DNA of 64,000 nucleotides from Planctomycetota bacterium (lineage in GTDB: Bacteria; Planctomycetota; UBA1135). The first letter of the stretch is position 1, and each line of letters starts with the position of its first letter. The stretch is from NCBI GenBank assembly GCA_008501825.1, contig QQUA01000023.1, positions 333,994 to 397,993 on the forward strand. The letters run 5' to 3'. The notes under the pieces were generated by a model that worked only from the letters and a program-made list of their open reading frames with translations, was not told the origin of the DNA and did no database searches. This document shows, piece after piece, positions 42,301 to 48,402 of this stretch. Made by a program: the position numbers and the translations under genes.

Positions 42301-44964
42301 ATAAGTCTCTTGCCGCCGCGATTGCCCGATCATGGAAAAGGGTTGATCCATGCTCAGGTCGTCCGAAGAATCTTGGGCCCATTCTCCATCCATTACCGAC
42401 GATGGTGCGTTTGCCCGGTCGCCTGAATAGCCCAACTCTCGAAGAGCATGGACCTCGCCCGCCGCCTCCATTTCTTCTTCGATCCCGAATTCCAAACCGG
42501 CCCGCGTGTGGGTGCTGAAGTCGGATCGGCCGCCATATCTCCTCTTTTCACCCAAACGCTCCACCACCTCCAGTTCCCCATAAGCCAAGGCGGCGATCGG
42601 TGAGGCCAGATCTTCGGTCCAGTGTCGATATAAAGTAGCGATTTGATCCAACACCTGATCTCGGATGTTTTGGCGCCAGCTCTTGGCAGCTTGCATCTGC
42701 TTGCGTCGAAGCTCGTGCAGGCTCTGAGCTCGGCCTTCGGCGAAAAAATCTTCCCCATCCCGAATCCGCATTCGCTTTTGTACTTGAAAGCGTTTGCGAT
42801 CCGCTTCGGTTTCCAACACCAAAAACGAAGTCAAGGGAGTGATGATTTGAAAATCTTCCGAAAGGCGAATGACTTGTTGCTGGATTTCCGAATTCAATCC
42901 CTGAGAAAGCAATCCATCTAAATGGCGTCTCGCCCAAAGCCTGGGCAGAAAAGCATTGTCCCGGTCCGCATTGGAAAAATTCACTGGCACCCGGCGGCGG
43001 AATTCCTGGTTCCCCCATTTCCCGGACCATTCCACTACGCCTTTCGCCGGTCCGGCCAAGGGGTCGAACCGTCCCAGAAGCCATTGCTGTTGACCTGCAG
43101 GGAGATTGGGCAACTGTTGCGGATAAACCGCCGCCACCGCAAGTCCCTCGAACTGGATTTCAAGATCGCGCATGGCCGGTCGGCTCAATTCCGCCAAAAG
43201 TGAGGCCGCCGCCAATTCAGGACTTCCGGCGTCCTGCATGCGGCGGAAGGAGCCGGAACCCAAAGAAGCCCAAGCTTGCAAGGGCAAGGACTCGGATCGG
43301 TTCCCGGGAACCACGGCGTGGCCGTTTCCCCGATCCCGGTACGCCGCCTTCAAGCGCTGGGCCAAAGCCCCGGGATCTCCCGCTCCACTGGTCTCTTGAC
43401 CGTCACCGATGTAAATCAGTTGGGTGTTTTCTCCGGCCGCCTGCAGCAACTCCTCAAAGGCATCGCCAAGACGGGACCAACCCAGAGGCCGGCGAGCTTC
43501 CAGGAAATCCATGCCCTGGCGATGAACTTCCCGTTCATAGGGAACCGGCCGCGGAAATGCTGCCTGCAATTGAGTATCGAGAGTCCACAATTGCACCCGA
43601 TCCCTCGGGCTTAAAGAAGCCAGGAAAGCATCGACAAACCGCAATTGAGCTTCCCGATCCGGCCCCATCATGGAACCGGAAGTATCCACCAGCAACCAAA
43701 GGTCCAAGGGTTCCGAGCGCTCCCCTTCCACGGCCATTTTCGGAGTATCCAAGAGCAACATGAAATAGCCGTCGCCCCCTCGCACATGGGAAACGGCGGT
43801 CAAGGTCGGCTCCTGCTCCTGATACACAAGTTCCAGTTCGAAGTCCTTTTCCGGAGTGAATTCCCGAGCTTGAAATTCCACCGAGGCGGCGTGATCGGAT
43901 GCCTGCAATCGGGTCGGATGAGAAAGACAACGGACGTCCGCCAAAGGTTGGGCGGAAGCAATGTGCACTTGAATGTCCAATTCCCTCAAAGGGTTCAATT
44001 GCAACAATTCGCTCCGCAAGGGATAGCGATAGCGGCAAACTCCGTCTTGTTTGCTCAACACTTGAGTGTATTGGATTTGAATTCGCTTTTCGCGCCTGGC
44101 CGGAATGGGATACACCCTCGCCTTGAACAAGTTTCCACCGGCCCATTCCAGCAAACCCGGATCCCGCTTTTCCCGCAGGATGGTTTCATAAATTTGGCGA
44201 GCCCGTTGTTTTTCGACGATCTCCCCCTCCACTTTTTCTTCGCCGATCCACATGGCAAAGCCGGAAATGGACGCTTCCGCCGGCAGAGGAAAATAAAACA
44301 CGCCTTCCAAAATCTGATCGGTGTGGTTTTGAAAGGACTCCTCGATCCGCGTCCGGGCGATTTGGTCGCGGACGTCCACCACCACCTTGTGATATCCCAA
44401 AGTCAGGGAAGTCTCCCGGCCGTCGACGTTGGCCAAAAGTGATCCCATCGCCTCGCCGAATTGGTGCTGGTGATAACCACGAAGCCATGCCGGCTGTTCT
44501 TCTAGGAGAAGCAATTGCCGGTTTCGAACCGCCACCACTCCAGGCTGTTTCAATTGCAAAGTTTGATCGCGGAACTGCACCGTGATCGGTTTCGCTCCCG
44601 GCCGAACTTCCAAATCGCCGCGCATCAATTTCCAGTGCCCGGAATCACCCCATTCCAGCAGGCCATTCGGACCCAGCAAGCCCTCGGCACCGTCCCGATT
44701 TCGCCAAGAAAGAGCATGGGCCCCCCGCGCCCCGGTCTGCAACCAATCTCCGACTGCAATTCGATCTTGGGCTCGCAAGGGTCGCCACCGCTCCTCCAGA
44801 GGCCCGCGTTTGGCGGCGTAGCCCTCCAATTCAAGAACTCGAGCCGGAGCCTGGGGCAAGCTGGCCACCGATTTCCCTTGAGGCTCCTGGCGGTTTGCCG
44901 CCAACAAGGCGGCGGCGCTGAGGCAGCCGAGTACAAAAACGAGAGAGAAGCGCGGGCGCATCAT
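36388..44964 (-). CDS. Giant FecR-like / VIT / vWA / TPR secreted protein
   Basis: 2858 residues from tandem ATGs (44964, 44961). Signal peptide MMRPRFSLVFVLGCLSAAAL. Residues about 35-165 are a FecR-like beta domain (IAVGDWLQTGARGAHALSW). A VIT domain follows (about 175-300; RTRIEESFQNHTDQILEGVF), then a vWA domain with MIDAS DTSGS (Asp427, Ser429, Ser431). A linker (about 820-920) holds an LGYS motif and Asp/Ser/Arg-rich sequence. After a beta domain near 1000-1150 (KVKLSFRHPKQERESLELVL), the last 1700 residues are mostly helical TPR-like repeats (LPWLMLSGSISEAHWQVGER, YYQLR-type units, AQWRRVVTLLPEEVTGYLGL). VIT-vWA proteins bind partners through the metal site. Exported; role likely scaffolding. 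It diverges from the decapeptide-repeat gene. Confidence 0.88.
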   Translation of the reverse strand: MMRPRFSLVFVLGCLSAAALLAANRQEPQGKSVASLPQAPARVLELEGYAAKRGPLEERWRPLRAQDRIAVGDWLQTGARGAHALSWRNRDGAEGLLGPNGLLEWGDSGHWKLMRGDLEVRPGAKPITVQFRDQTLQLKQPGVVAVRNRQLLLLEEQPAWLRGYHQHQFGEAMGSLLANVDGRETSLTLGYHKVVVDVRDQIARTRIEESFQNHTDQILEGVFYFPLPAEASISGFAMWIGEEKVEGEIVEKQRARQIYETILREKRDPGLLEWAGGNLFKARVYPIPARREKRIQIQYTQVLSKQDGVCRYRYPLRSELLQLNPLRELDIQVHIASAQPLADVRCLSHPTRLQASDHAASVEFQAREFTPEKDFELELVYQEQEPTLTAVSHVRGGDGYFMLLLDTPKMAVEGERSEPLDLWLLVDTSGSMMGPDREAQLRFVDAFLASLSPRDRVQLWTLDTQLQAAFPRPVPYEREVHRQGMDFLEARRPLGWSRLGDAFEELLQAAGENTQLIYIGDGQETSGAGDPGALAQRLKAAYRDRGNGHAVVPGNRSESLPLQAWASLGSGSFRRMQDAGSPELAAASLLAELSRPAMRDLEIQFEGLAVAAVYPQQLPNLPAGQQQWLLGRFDPLAGPAKGVVEWSGKWGNQEFRRRVPVNFSNADRDNAFLPRLWARRHLDGLLSQGLNSEIQQQVIRLSEDFQIITPLTSFLVLETEADRKRFQVQKRMRIRDGEDFFAEGRAQSLHELRRKQMQAAKSWRQNIRDQVLDQIATLYRHWTEDLASPIAALAYGELEVVERLGEKRRYGGRSDFSTHTRAGLEFGIEEEMEAAGEVHALRELGYSGDRANAPSSVMDGEWAQDSSDDLSMDQPFSMIGQSRRQETYRGPGDLVAARKSRARSRPTESGRGWQEVTSPFDDRRLLGEFPQQEVPASWPFRRLFPEIGAGHAYREIPSSWPPEVRALLQSLDRRPLWQQQNQALRLLWSQKSRVRPGSWRGDRTREFFFGPNAWALDFPDQPERARVVEAWWRERRMRVRFPWGLGRFENTDSKHRSDHAQAWVAPYRFAFGRGWWDLREYEVSGPESISAGKVKLSFRHPKQERESLELVLDSERAVVLQASWTHADGRVEKTEFSDFEQVAGAWWPTRIREWDEEGWLRAERELQITSLSSAEFESALKNLVEGLEQQALWLPSVWPSLEQAQNAQKNEKWTFADAWVLLNHHAAYDRWEEAELAWKRLAEIQAGRPGLHWLRLHFLKEARRGPAWREQAFVLVDALKEGLPGELDGARQLFRNAQPLQKGAERLKLLDALTPIYDRYPKAQDLAYEHHRWRLETMQTIPKPRQAMALRRRLQQRFPHRLEAHTDLARHLALQGEVDQALGILQAADESETQWLAPERRQLRSQWIQLLRSERRLVQLLARIELWRVQQPHAVPYLQGERLASLVYLNRVAEAEQQARAWLDFFFTQAEWSEAQEQGVVQSIHFWLGHSPGLSMRRIPENFQKHLWSDASKLLSREVLSPVLGEILMDYRLRDLPEGKQLRLRIYDSLVSRLEALDAERLTRLATWIRIPNLALGGERPSLEDFSGRILRRWQQSEDRRDRRILADWLAVSGDPKVVLQLRRLQFAAEESHEKRRLLAIDFLRRRMEFPWTLEAEEELLQWLPGVSDGWQELSASQGGDWLDRQVRALYDFVSWAVENRSSQSLQGEAGVGDRRQREFTREQLQRQAQRALAERLLAVRSRADYQGIENWLLVEALTLQSQAGEEPQVLFQRATEAIEALQKEYADHSPADVLRRPRILTARLFGLALQALLLDTEREEPRIVAGLESLDQLWIRGQKKKCPLLDWREARWLQFLAFDQVEALQKMVPRWYGGGRDARDRRFGLYLGQLFAELDDLPKATALYREMAYHGDLGHEAWRHFADWWTALDQREAADDARQKSWMSLTEEELRRGLDQDWSRYRRRGDQIPEQVDQDLVWRMRAYCRKANSPQSAFNMIRRYYEPTKDSRLLEQLSSGVLGLTPGSWFPSLNGLQPLLNTVQEESAIDRALDGLEHDLQAATDSSESRVLALLEFHLCIRALQMKHGVEDFRKRALAALQRAALEDFAWKEGQAASLVEFLSYALHGNLSEVKEPVFRILHRLRSQEQAASLPWLMLSGSISEAHWQVGERQKALEILDQALKLRLAEVEGEFSRQARALLNRHNQRLQEAGRFLAAESWLQGMTEKAPNRNLAWEYRRELYRLYRSALEKDGLISIGRGPELLQNGLHRMEDAFLNSPLNEGQVEQGIREWSGLLKAAKRRKIRDLDQHTRRFAYGVLPQILDRFQYREGQDMVRLVSDTLAEVDGSLASLVFLVGRAEVEPAWLQWIDRDFWSRQAWRLARRRESVGEIQGTLRQRLLAIVLRELEADMRSGRARNRQMYDLRQSRAWKEPAAEYAATARKVLQELKHQEPSLLHICDYLFHGLNQRQEVLQIFAEADQRGVCSNLGRRQWVRYLQTEQQWEASLPLLLPLLRVWPNDLEIHRRHLEALALTGRPDAARQKLAQIREQWLKRFQWNENTMASLAEACFRSNLLEQAASLYQEAIQVHAPRQGGDATLSHYHQQRALALSQLGQSYEAVQAGAGAVVAWGRRLDDRRLALQALEKVLAETEDLAAMEKRLDQEAVREGRDVPLLRKLLGKVRLQRGQEEAALVQLALAADLSPQDLEIYELQIRALDGLGRGREAIQPMLASAVVSGHRPAHYLDLGQRFALLEQEDEALRAWTTTVEMMPEEGESHRVLAELWESRQEWWLAEAQWRRVVTLLPEEVTGYLGLARVLQQLGRTREAGDVLQQMKSRLPVEGTRALRQGLERLRPGNR

Positions 44965-44982
44965 GAAAGGAACGACGTGGAC

Positions 44983-45066
44983 GGCCAAGCTTTGGCCTGA
45001 ATTCCAAGCCAAGCAGGATAGCCTAACGATTTCGACTGCCCCGGAGCTAAGATCCTGGCCGCGGCC
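44983..45066. promoter_or_regulatory. Two dyads in the divergent VIT-vWA / decapeptide-repeat intergenic region
   Basis: GGCCAA-GCT-TTGGCC (44983-44997) is a perfect 15-base dyad 19 bases upstream of the VIT-vWA start. GGCCGCGGCC (45057-45066) is a perfect ten-base palindrome 45 bases before the decapeptide-repeat gene. Either may be an operator for co-control of the divergent pair; only the symmetry is evident. Confidence 0.35.
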
Positions 45067-45110
45067 TAGTTCGGGCCAACAGCTCCGTCTCCCCCCAACC
45101 CTGGAATAGG

Positions 45111-45848
45111 ATGCCTCGAAAGCTTTCCCCGTTGGCTTGGCCCACGTTGCTGCTCGTGACCGGATGCGGCCTCACCGAACCCGTGGATGAAAACACCAAA
45201 GCGGTGAAAATCACCACGGCGACCATCCTGGAAAACACCAAAGCCGTCAAGGAAACCAGTCAGGTCATGGCCGGCCTGGGCCCTCCCATGGAAGCCTTGG
45301 CGAAACTGGAAGGGCCGATGCTGGAGCTTTCTTCCCTCAAGGATCCGATGATTGCCTTGGGAAGTTTGAAGGGTCCGATGGAAGGACTTTCAGAGTTAGG
45401 GCCGAAAATGGAAGGCTTGGCGGCTCTGGAACATCCGATGGCCGAAGTCGCCGCTTTGGAGCCGGCAATGCGGGAACTCGCAGCTTTGGAAGCCTCCATG
45501 CGGGAATTGGCCGGCTTAAAGGAATCCATGGAGCGCTTGGCCGGTTTGCAAGCTTCCATGGACCGGCTGGCCGCCTTGGAAGGCCCGATGAGTCGGCTTT
45601 ATGAATTGGGTCCGATCATGGATCGGGTCGCCAATTTGCAACAACCCATGGAAGCCACTGCCGGCCTGCAAACGCCGATGGAAGACATGGTGACCATGAT
45701 GGAGCCGATGCAAAACCTGAACCCCATGATGATCCTCGGCCTCGGATTGGGTTGGTTCTTGCTAACCGCCCTGGCGGTTTGGCTGGGCGTGGCCCTAGGA
45801 ACCCGGCGCCTGAGAAGCCAACCGGAAGGTAGCCCACTGGTCCGTTGA
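45111..45848 (+). CDS. Probable lipoprotein with fifteen phased decapeptide repeats and C-terminal membrane helix
   Basis: 245 residues. Signal peptide with lipobox VTGC (Cys19) and Gly at +2, which in Enterobacteria permits outer-membrane sorting. ENTKAVK occurs twice (27-33, 41-47). From residue 56 to 205 there is an unbroken ten-residue repeat, consensus L-x-x-P-M-x-x-L-A-x: Met falls at every tenth position from 60 to 200, without insertion or deletion. A membrane segment follows (about 206-228, LGLGWFLLTALAVWLGVALG) and a short basic tail. Hydrophobic spacing 3-3-4 fits a long amphipathic helix or coiled coil of unusual pitch. The family is unknown to me. The downstream SDR starts inside its stop (TTGA). 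Confidence 0.85.
   Translation: MPRKLSPLAWPTLLLVTGCGLTEPVDENTKAVKITTATILENTKAVKETSQVMAGLGPPMEALAKLEGPMLELSSLKDPMIALGSLKGPMEGLSELGPKMEGLAALEHPMAEVAALEPAMRELAALEASMRELAGLKESMERLAGLQASMDRLAALEGPMSRLYELGPIMDRVANLQQPMEATAGLQTPMEDMVTMMEPMQNLNPMMILGLGLGWFLLTALAVWLGVALGTRRLRSQPEGSPLVR
45276..45725 (+). repeat. Fifteen tandem 30-bp units encoding a decapeptide repeat
   Basis: Each 30-base unit encodes one L-x-x-P/S-M-x-x-L-A-x decapeptide, for example LEGPMLELSS, LKDPMIALGS, LKGPMEGLSE, LEASMRELAG, LQASMDRLAA. Units are diverged in DNA but the protein phase is perfect across 150 residues, which points to selection on spacing and not to recent slippage. Confidence 0.9.
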
Positions 45849-46702
45849 AAACTTCGGCCCGTCCTGCGGTTTTGATCACCGGGGCTTCCACCGGGATTGG
45901 CGAGGCTACCGCGCATTTTTTGGCTGCAAGGAACTTTCGGGTTTACGCCGGAGTCCGCCGGGAAGAGGACGGCGAACGTCTTCTGGAGAAAAGCCCTTCC
46001 TCGGATCTGGAGCCGGTGATTTTGGACGTTACCGATCCGGACCACATCCAACGGACAGCGGCCCGACTCGAACAAGAATTGGGGGAGGATGGACTTTGGG
46101 GCTTGTTCAACAACGCCGGTATCGCCGTGGCCGGTCCCACCGAATACATCGCCGTCGATCAACTCCGGCAGCAATTTGAAGTGAACGTGATCGGCCTCAT
46201 CGCCGTGACCCAAAGCCTGTTGCCGCTATTGCGAAAAGCCGGCGGCCGCATCGTCAACATGAGTTCCATCAGCGGTCGCATTCCCGCGGCTTTCATGGGC
46301 CCCTATTCAGCCTCGAAACATGCGGTGGAAGCCTTTTCCGATGCCCTGACTTCCGAATTGGCGCCATGGGGCATTCGAGTATCGGTATTGGAACCCGGCG
46401 CGGTGCAAACTCCGATTTGGAGTAAATATGACCATGACGCGGAATCCCTTCAGGCTTCCTTGCCGTCCCAAGGGCAACGCGACTATGGGGAAGCCATCGC
46501 CCAAAGCCGGCAATGGGCGGCGGAGCTGGACGCCCGAGGGGCCACGCCGGAAACGGTGGCCAAAGCGGTTCACCATGCTCTAAGCGCCAAACGTCCTCGG
46601 AGTCGCTATCCGATAGGTAAAGGCGTCGGAACCGCCATCCTCATGAAGAGACTTCTTCCCGGCCGGCTATTTGGTTGGGTGCTGCAGCGTATCGGACCCT
46701 AA
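45845..46702 (+). CDS. Short-chain dehydrogenase/reductase (SDR)
   Basis: 285 residues from a TTG that overlaps the stop of the repeat lipoprotein by four bases; no better start exists without losing the nucleotide motif. Classical SDR signatures: VLITGASTGIGEAT (NAD(P) binding), LFNNAGIAVAG, and the catalytic Ser/Tyr/Lys in IVNMSSISGRI and GPYSASKHAVEAF. An Arg-rich turn after the second strand (GVRREEDGE) suggests NADPH preference. The C-terminus (AILMKRLLPGRLFGWVLQRI) is amphipathic and could touch a membrane. Substrate not known. Confidence 0.9.
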   Translation: MKTSARPAVLITGASTGIGEATAHFLAARNFRVYAGVRREEDGERLLEKSPSSDLEPVILDVTDPDHIQRTAARLEQELGEDGLWGLFNNAGIAVAGPTEYIAVDQLRQQFEVNVIGLIAVTQSLLPLLRKAGGRIVNMSSISGRIPAAFMGPYSASKHAVEAFSDALTSELAPWGIRVSVLEPGAVQTPIWSKYDHDAESLQASLPSQGQRDYGEAIAQSRQWAAELDARGATPETVAKAVHHALSAKRPRSRYPIGKGVGTAILMKRLLPGRLFGWVLQRIGP

Positions 46703-46713
46703 CGCCGGCGCAT

Positions 46714-47310
46714 CTAAAGGATTTCCCTTTGATGGAAATCCTCCAATTGCTTCCAGGGCAGGGGCAACTGCCGTTTCAATACCAGGCGTTGCCGGAAGTG
46801 ACCGAGGAAGGAAGTCCGCAATTTGAAAGGACGGAGAAAGTCCAGCATCAGCACAATGCGGTCGGTATTGGATTGGTTGGTGACCTCATGCTCGACCATG
46901 TCGTCAAAGACCAGGAATTCTCCTTCTTGCCACTTTCGGGTCTCCTCTCCAACCCGAAGCCAACATTCACCGTCGGGCACCTTGAGACCGAGATGGGCGC
47001 GCAGAACGACGTGGGTATAGCCGATATGAGGATGAACGTGGGTTCCAGAGGTTAAGCGAGCGAAAGTCGCTAAGGTAACTCCTGGAATTTCCCGAACCAG
47101 GGAGGTTGTTTTTGGAGCCAAAGCCTGGTTTTCCTTGAATTCATAACCCGGCGCAAATAAGACAAATTGCTGCCATTTCCCTTGGTAGAGCTTGTCCAAG
47201 GCCCAGGGAACGAATCGACCGCGGTCCAGGGAATGCATTTCCTCCTGGATCGTCCGCCAATTTTGGCGCAAGTTTGACGTCCAAGGAAGCCGTTGGGGAT
47301 CGTAGAACAT
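46714..47310 (-). CDS. Aspartyl/asparaginyl beta-hydroxylase-like dioxygenase
   Basis: 198 residues from the ATG at 47310 (MFYDPQRLPWTSNLRQNW); a TTG at 47343 would add eleven. The double-stranded beta-helix core has GTHVHPHIGYTHVVLRAHLG, WLRVGEETRKWQEGEFLVFD and MVEHEVTNQSNTDRIVLMLD, which carry the iron-binding His residues and a 2-oxoglutarate-binding Arg. This matches the Asp/Asn beta-hydroxylase family, which also includes lipid A and ornithine-lipid hydroxylases in bacteria. Substrate cannot be told from sequence. It diverges from the M14 peptidase gene with 39 bases between. Confidence 0.85.
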   Translation of the reverse strand: MFYDPQRLPWTSNLRQNWRTIQEEMHSLDRGRFVPWALDKLYQGKWQQFVLFAPGYEFKENQALAPKTTSLVREIPGVTLATFARLTSGTHVHPHIGYTHVVLRAHLGLKVPDGECWLRVGEETRKWQEGEFLVFDDMVEHEVTNQSNTDRIVLMLDFLRPFKLRTSFLGHFRQRLVLKRQLPLPWKQLEDFHQREIL

Positions 47311-47349
47311 GGGATGGCACGCCAAGGAGAAGGTGTGTAACAACCTTAC

Positions 47350-48219
47350 ATGACGTCTTCCATGCGTCCAGCCGCCACCGAAAAGACTTGTGCATCCGAA
47401 CGGCTCCGCCGCGGCAGGATTTTGCCCTGGTTGTTGCTGTGGACTGGTTGTGCCGCCCCGGATGCCAAAGAAGAAGCTATGGACCCGGGACGTTCCGCGG
47501 CCCGCGAAAACCCGGTTCGGGAATTGGATACGGCTCCGGGTTGGCGCAGCTTGGGACCCAGCGTTCAGGGTCGTGAACTTCGCATTATGGATTTAAGTCG
47601 TGGAGAATTCGGTATTTATTGGATCGGCAGCATTCACGGTAATGAAACCGAAGGCCATTCCCTGCTTCCTGAACTGTTGCCGGAATGGACTCGTAGCGCA
47701 AGAGAATCGGGAATCGCTCTTCGGATTTGCGAGGATATGAATCCGGACGGCTCGGCGGCCAGACGGCGCGGAAACGCCAGCGGAGTTGATTTGAATCGGA
47801 ATTGGCCGGCCAAGAATTACCGCCCCGGCGGTGGCCGTGGAAGCGAAGCTTGGAGTGAACCCGAAACTCAAGCCGTCGGCCGGGACATGGCTGCCTTCGA
47901 GCCCGATCTGGTAATCGTGTTTCATTCCACCTGGCGCGGCCCATTCGTCAACTTCGACGGCCCGGCGCAAGCTTTCGCCAAGGCTTGGGTCGACGCGGCC
48001 AAGACTACGGATCCGCGCTGGAAAGTCGTCCCTTCCATGGGCTATCCGACGCCCGGATCCATGGGAAGTTATTTCGGAGTCGACCGAAACATTCCCATCC
48101 TTACGGTGGAATTGCGTCGGGACGAAAACTCCGATAAGGCATTCAAGGCTCTGGTAGCCGGCTTTGCTGCCTTGGTTCACGAAATTCAGAAACAACTCCT
48201 GGCGACTTCGGGCAGCTAA
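47350..48219 (+). CDS. Exported M14-family zinc carboxypeptidase
   Basis: 289 residues. An N-terminal signal with ILPWLLLWTGC (Cys34) may be a lipobox, though Trp at -3 is unusual; the ATG at 47362 is an alternative start. M14 motifs: zinc ligands His96 and Glu99 in SIHGNETEG, substrate-binding Arg in DLNRNWP (149-152), His192 in VIVFHSTW and the catalytic Glu254 in LTVELRRDE. The size and core resemble MpaA-like murein-peptide amidases, so wall-peptide processing outside the cytoplasm is likely. Several other peptidase genes follow within 11 kb. Confidence 0.88.
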   Translation: MTSSMRPAATEKTCASERLRRGRILPWLLLWTGCAAPDAKEEAMDPGRSAARENPVRELDTAPGWRSLGPSVQGRELRIMDLSRGEFGIYWIGSIHGNETEGHSLLPELLPEWTRSARESGIALRICEDMNPDGSAARRRGNASGVDLNRNWPAKNYRPGGGRGSEAWSEPETQAVGRDMAAFEPDLVIVFHSTWRGPFVNFDGPAQAFAKAWVDAAKTTDPRWKVVPSMGYPTPGSMGSYFGVDRNIPILTVELRRDENSDKAFKALVAGFAALVHEIQKQLLATSGS

Positions 48220-48300
48220 GGGAGGTTTGGATCGGCCCTCCATGGTTGCCTTCTACCTTGCCTTTGCCCATTCGGTGAGACAAGCACGGTCCCCACGCCT

Positions 48301-48320
48301 CCGGTTAAGAAGCCGGTTAA
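48301..48320. promoter_or_regulatory. Direct repeat CCGGTTAA before the Sel1 gene
   Basis: CCGGTTAA at 48301-48308 recurs at 48313-48320, separated by GAAG. It lies about 85 bases before the Sel1-protein start in an otherwise featureless 183-base gap. Possibly a regulator site; weak evidence. Confidence 0.3.
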
Positions 48321-48402
48321 CATGGGAGTCCAGGCAATTCACTCCTGCGGCTGAGCGGTTGAGCGCCCGAAATCCATCCTTAAGCCGCCTTTCCCCCTCA
48401 AA

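Noticed and set aside
45276..45725. Regular 30-bp repeats considered as a CRISPR array
   Set aside because: Units are contiguous without spacers, diverged in DNA and in frame with a protein. The arrays at 2642-2785 and in the PD40 gene are likewise coding.
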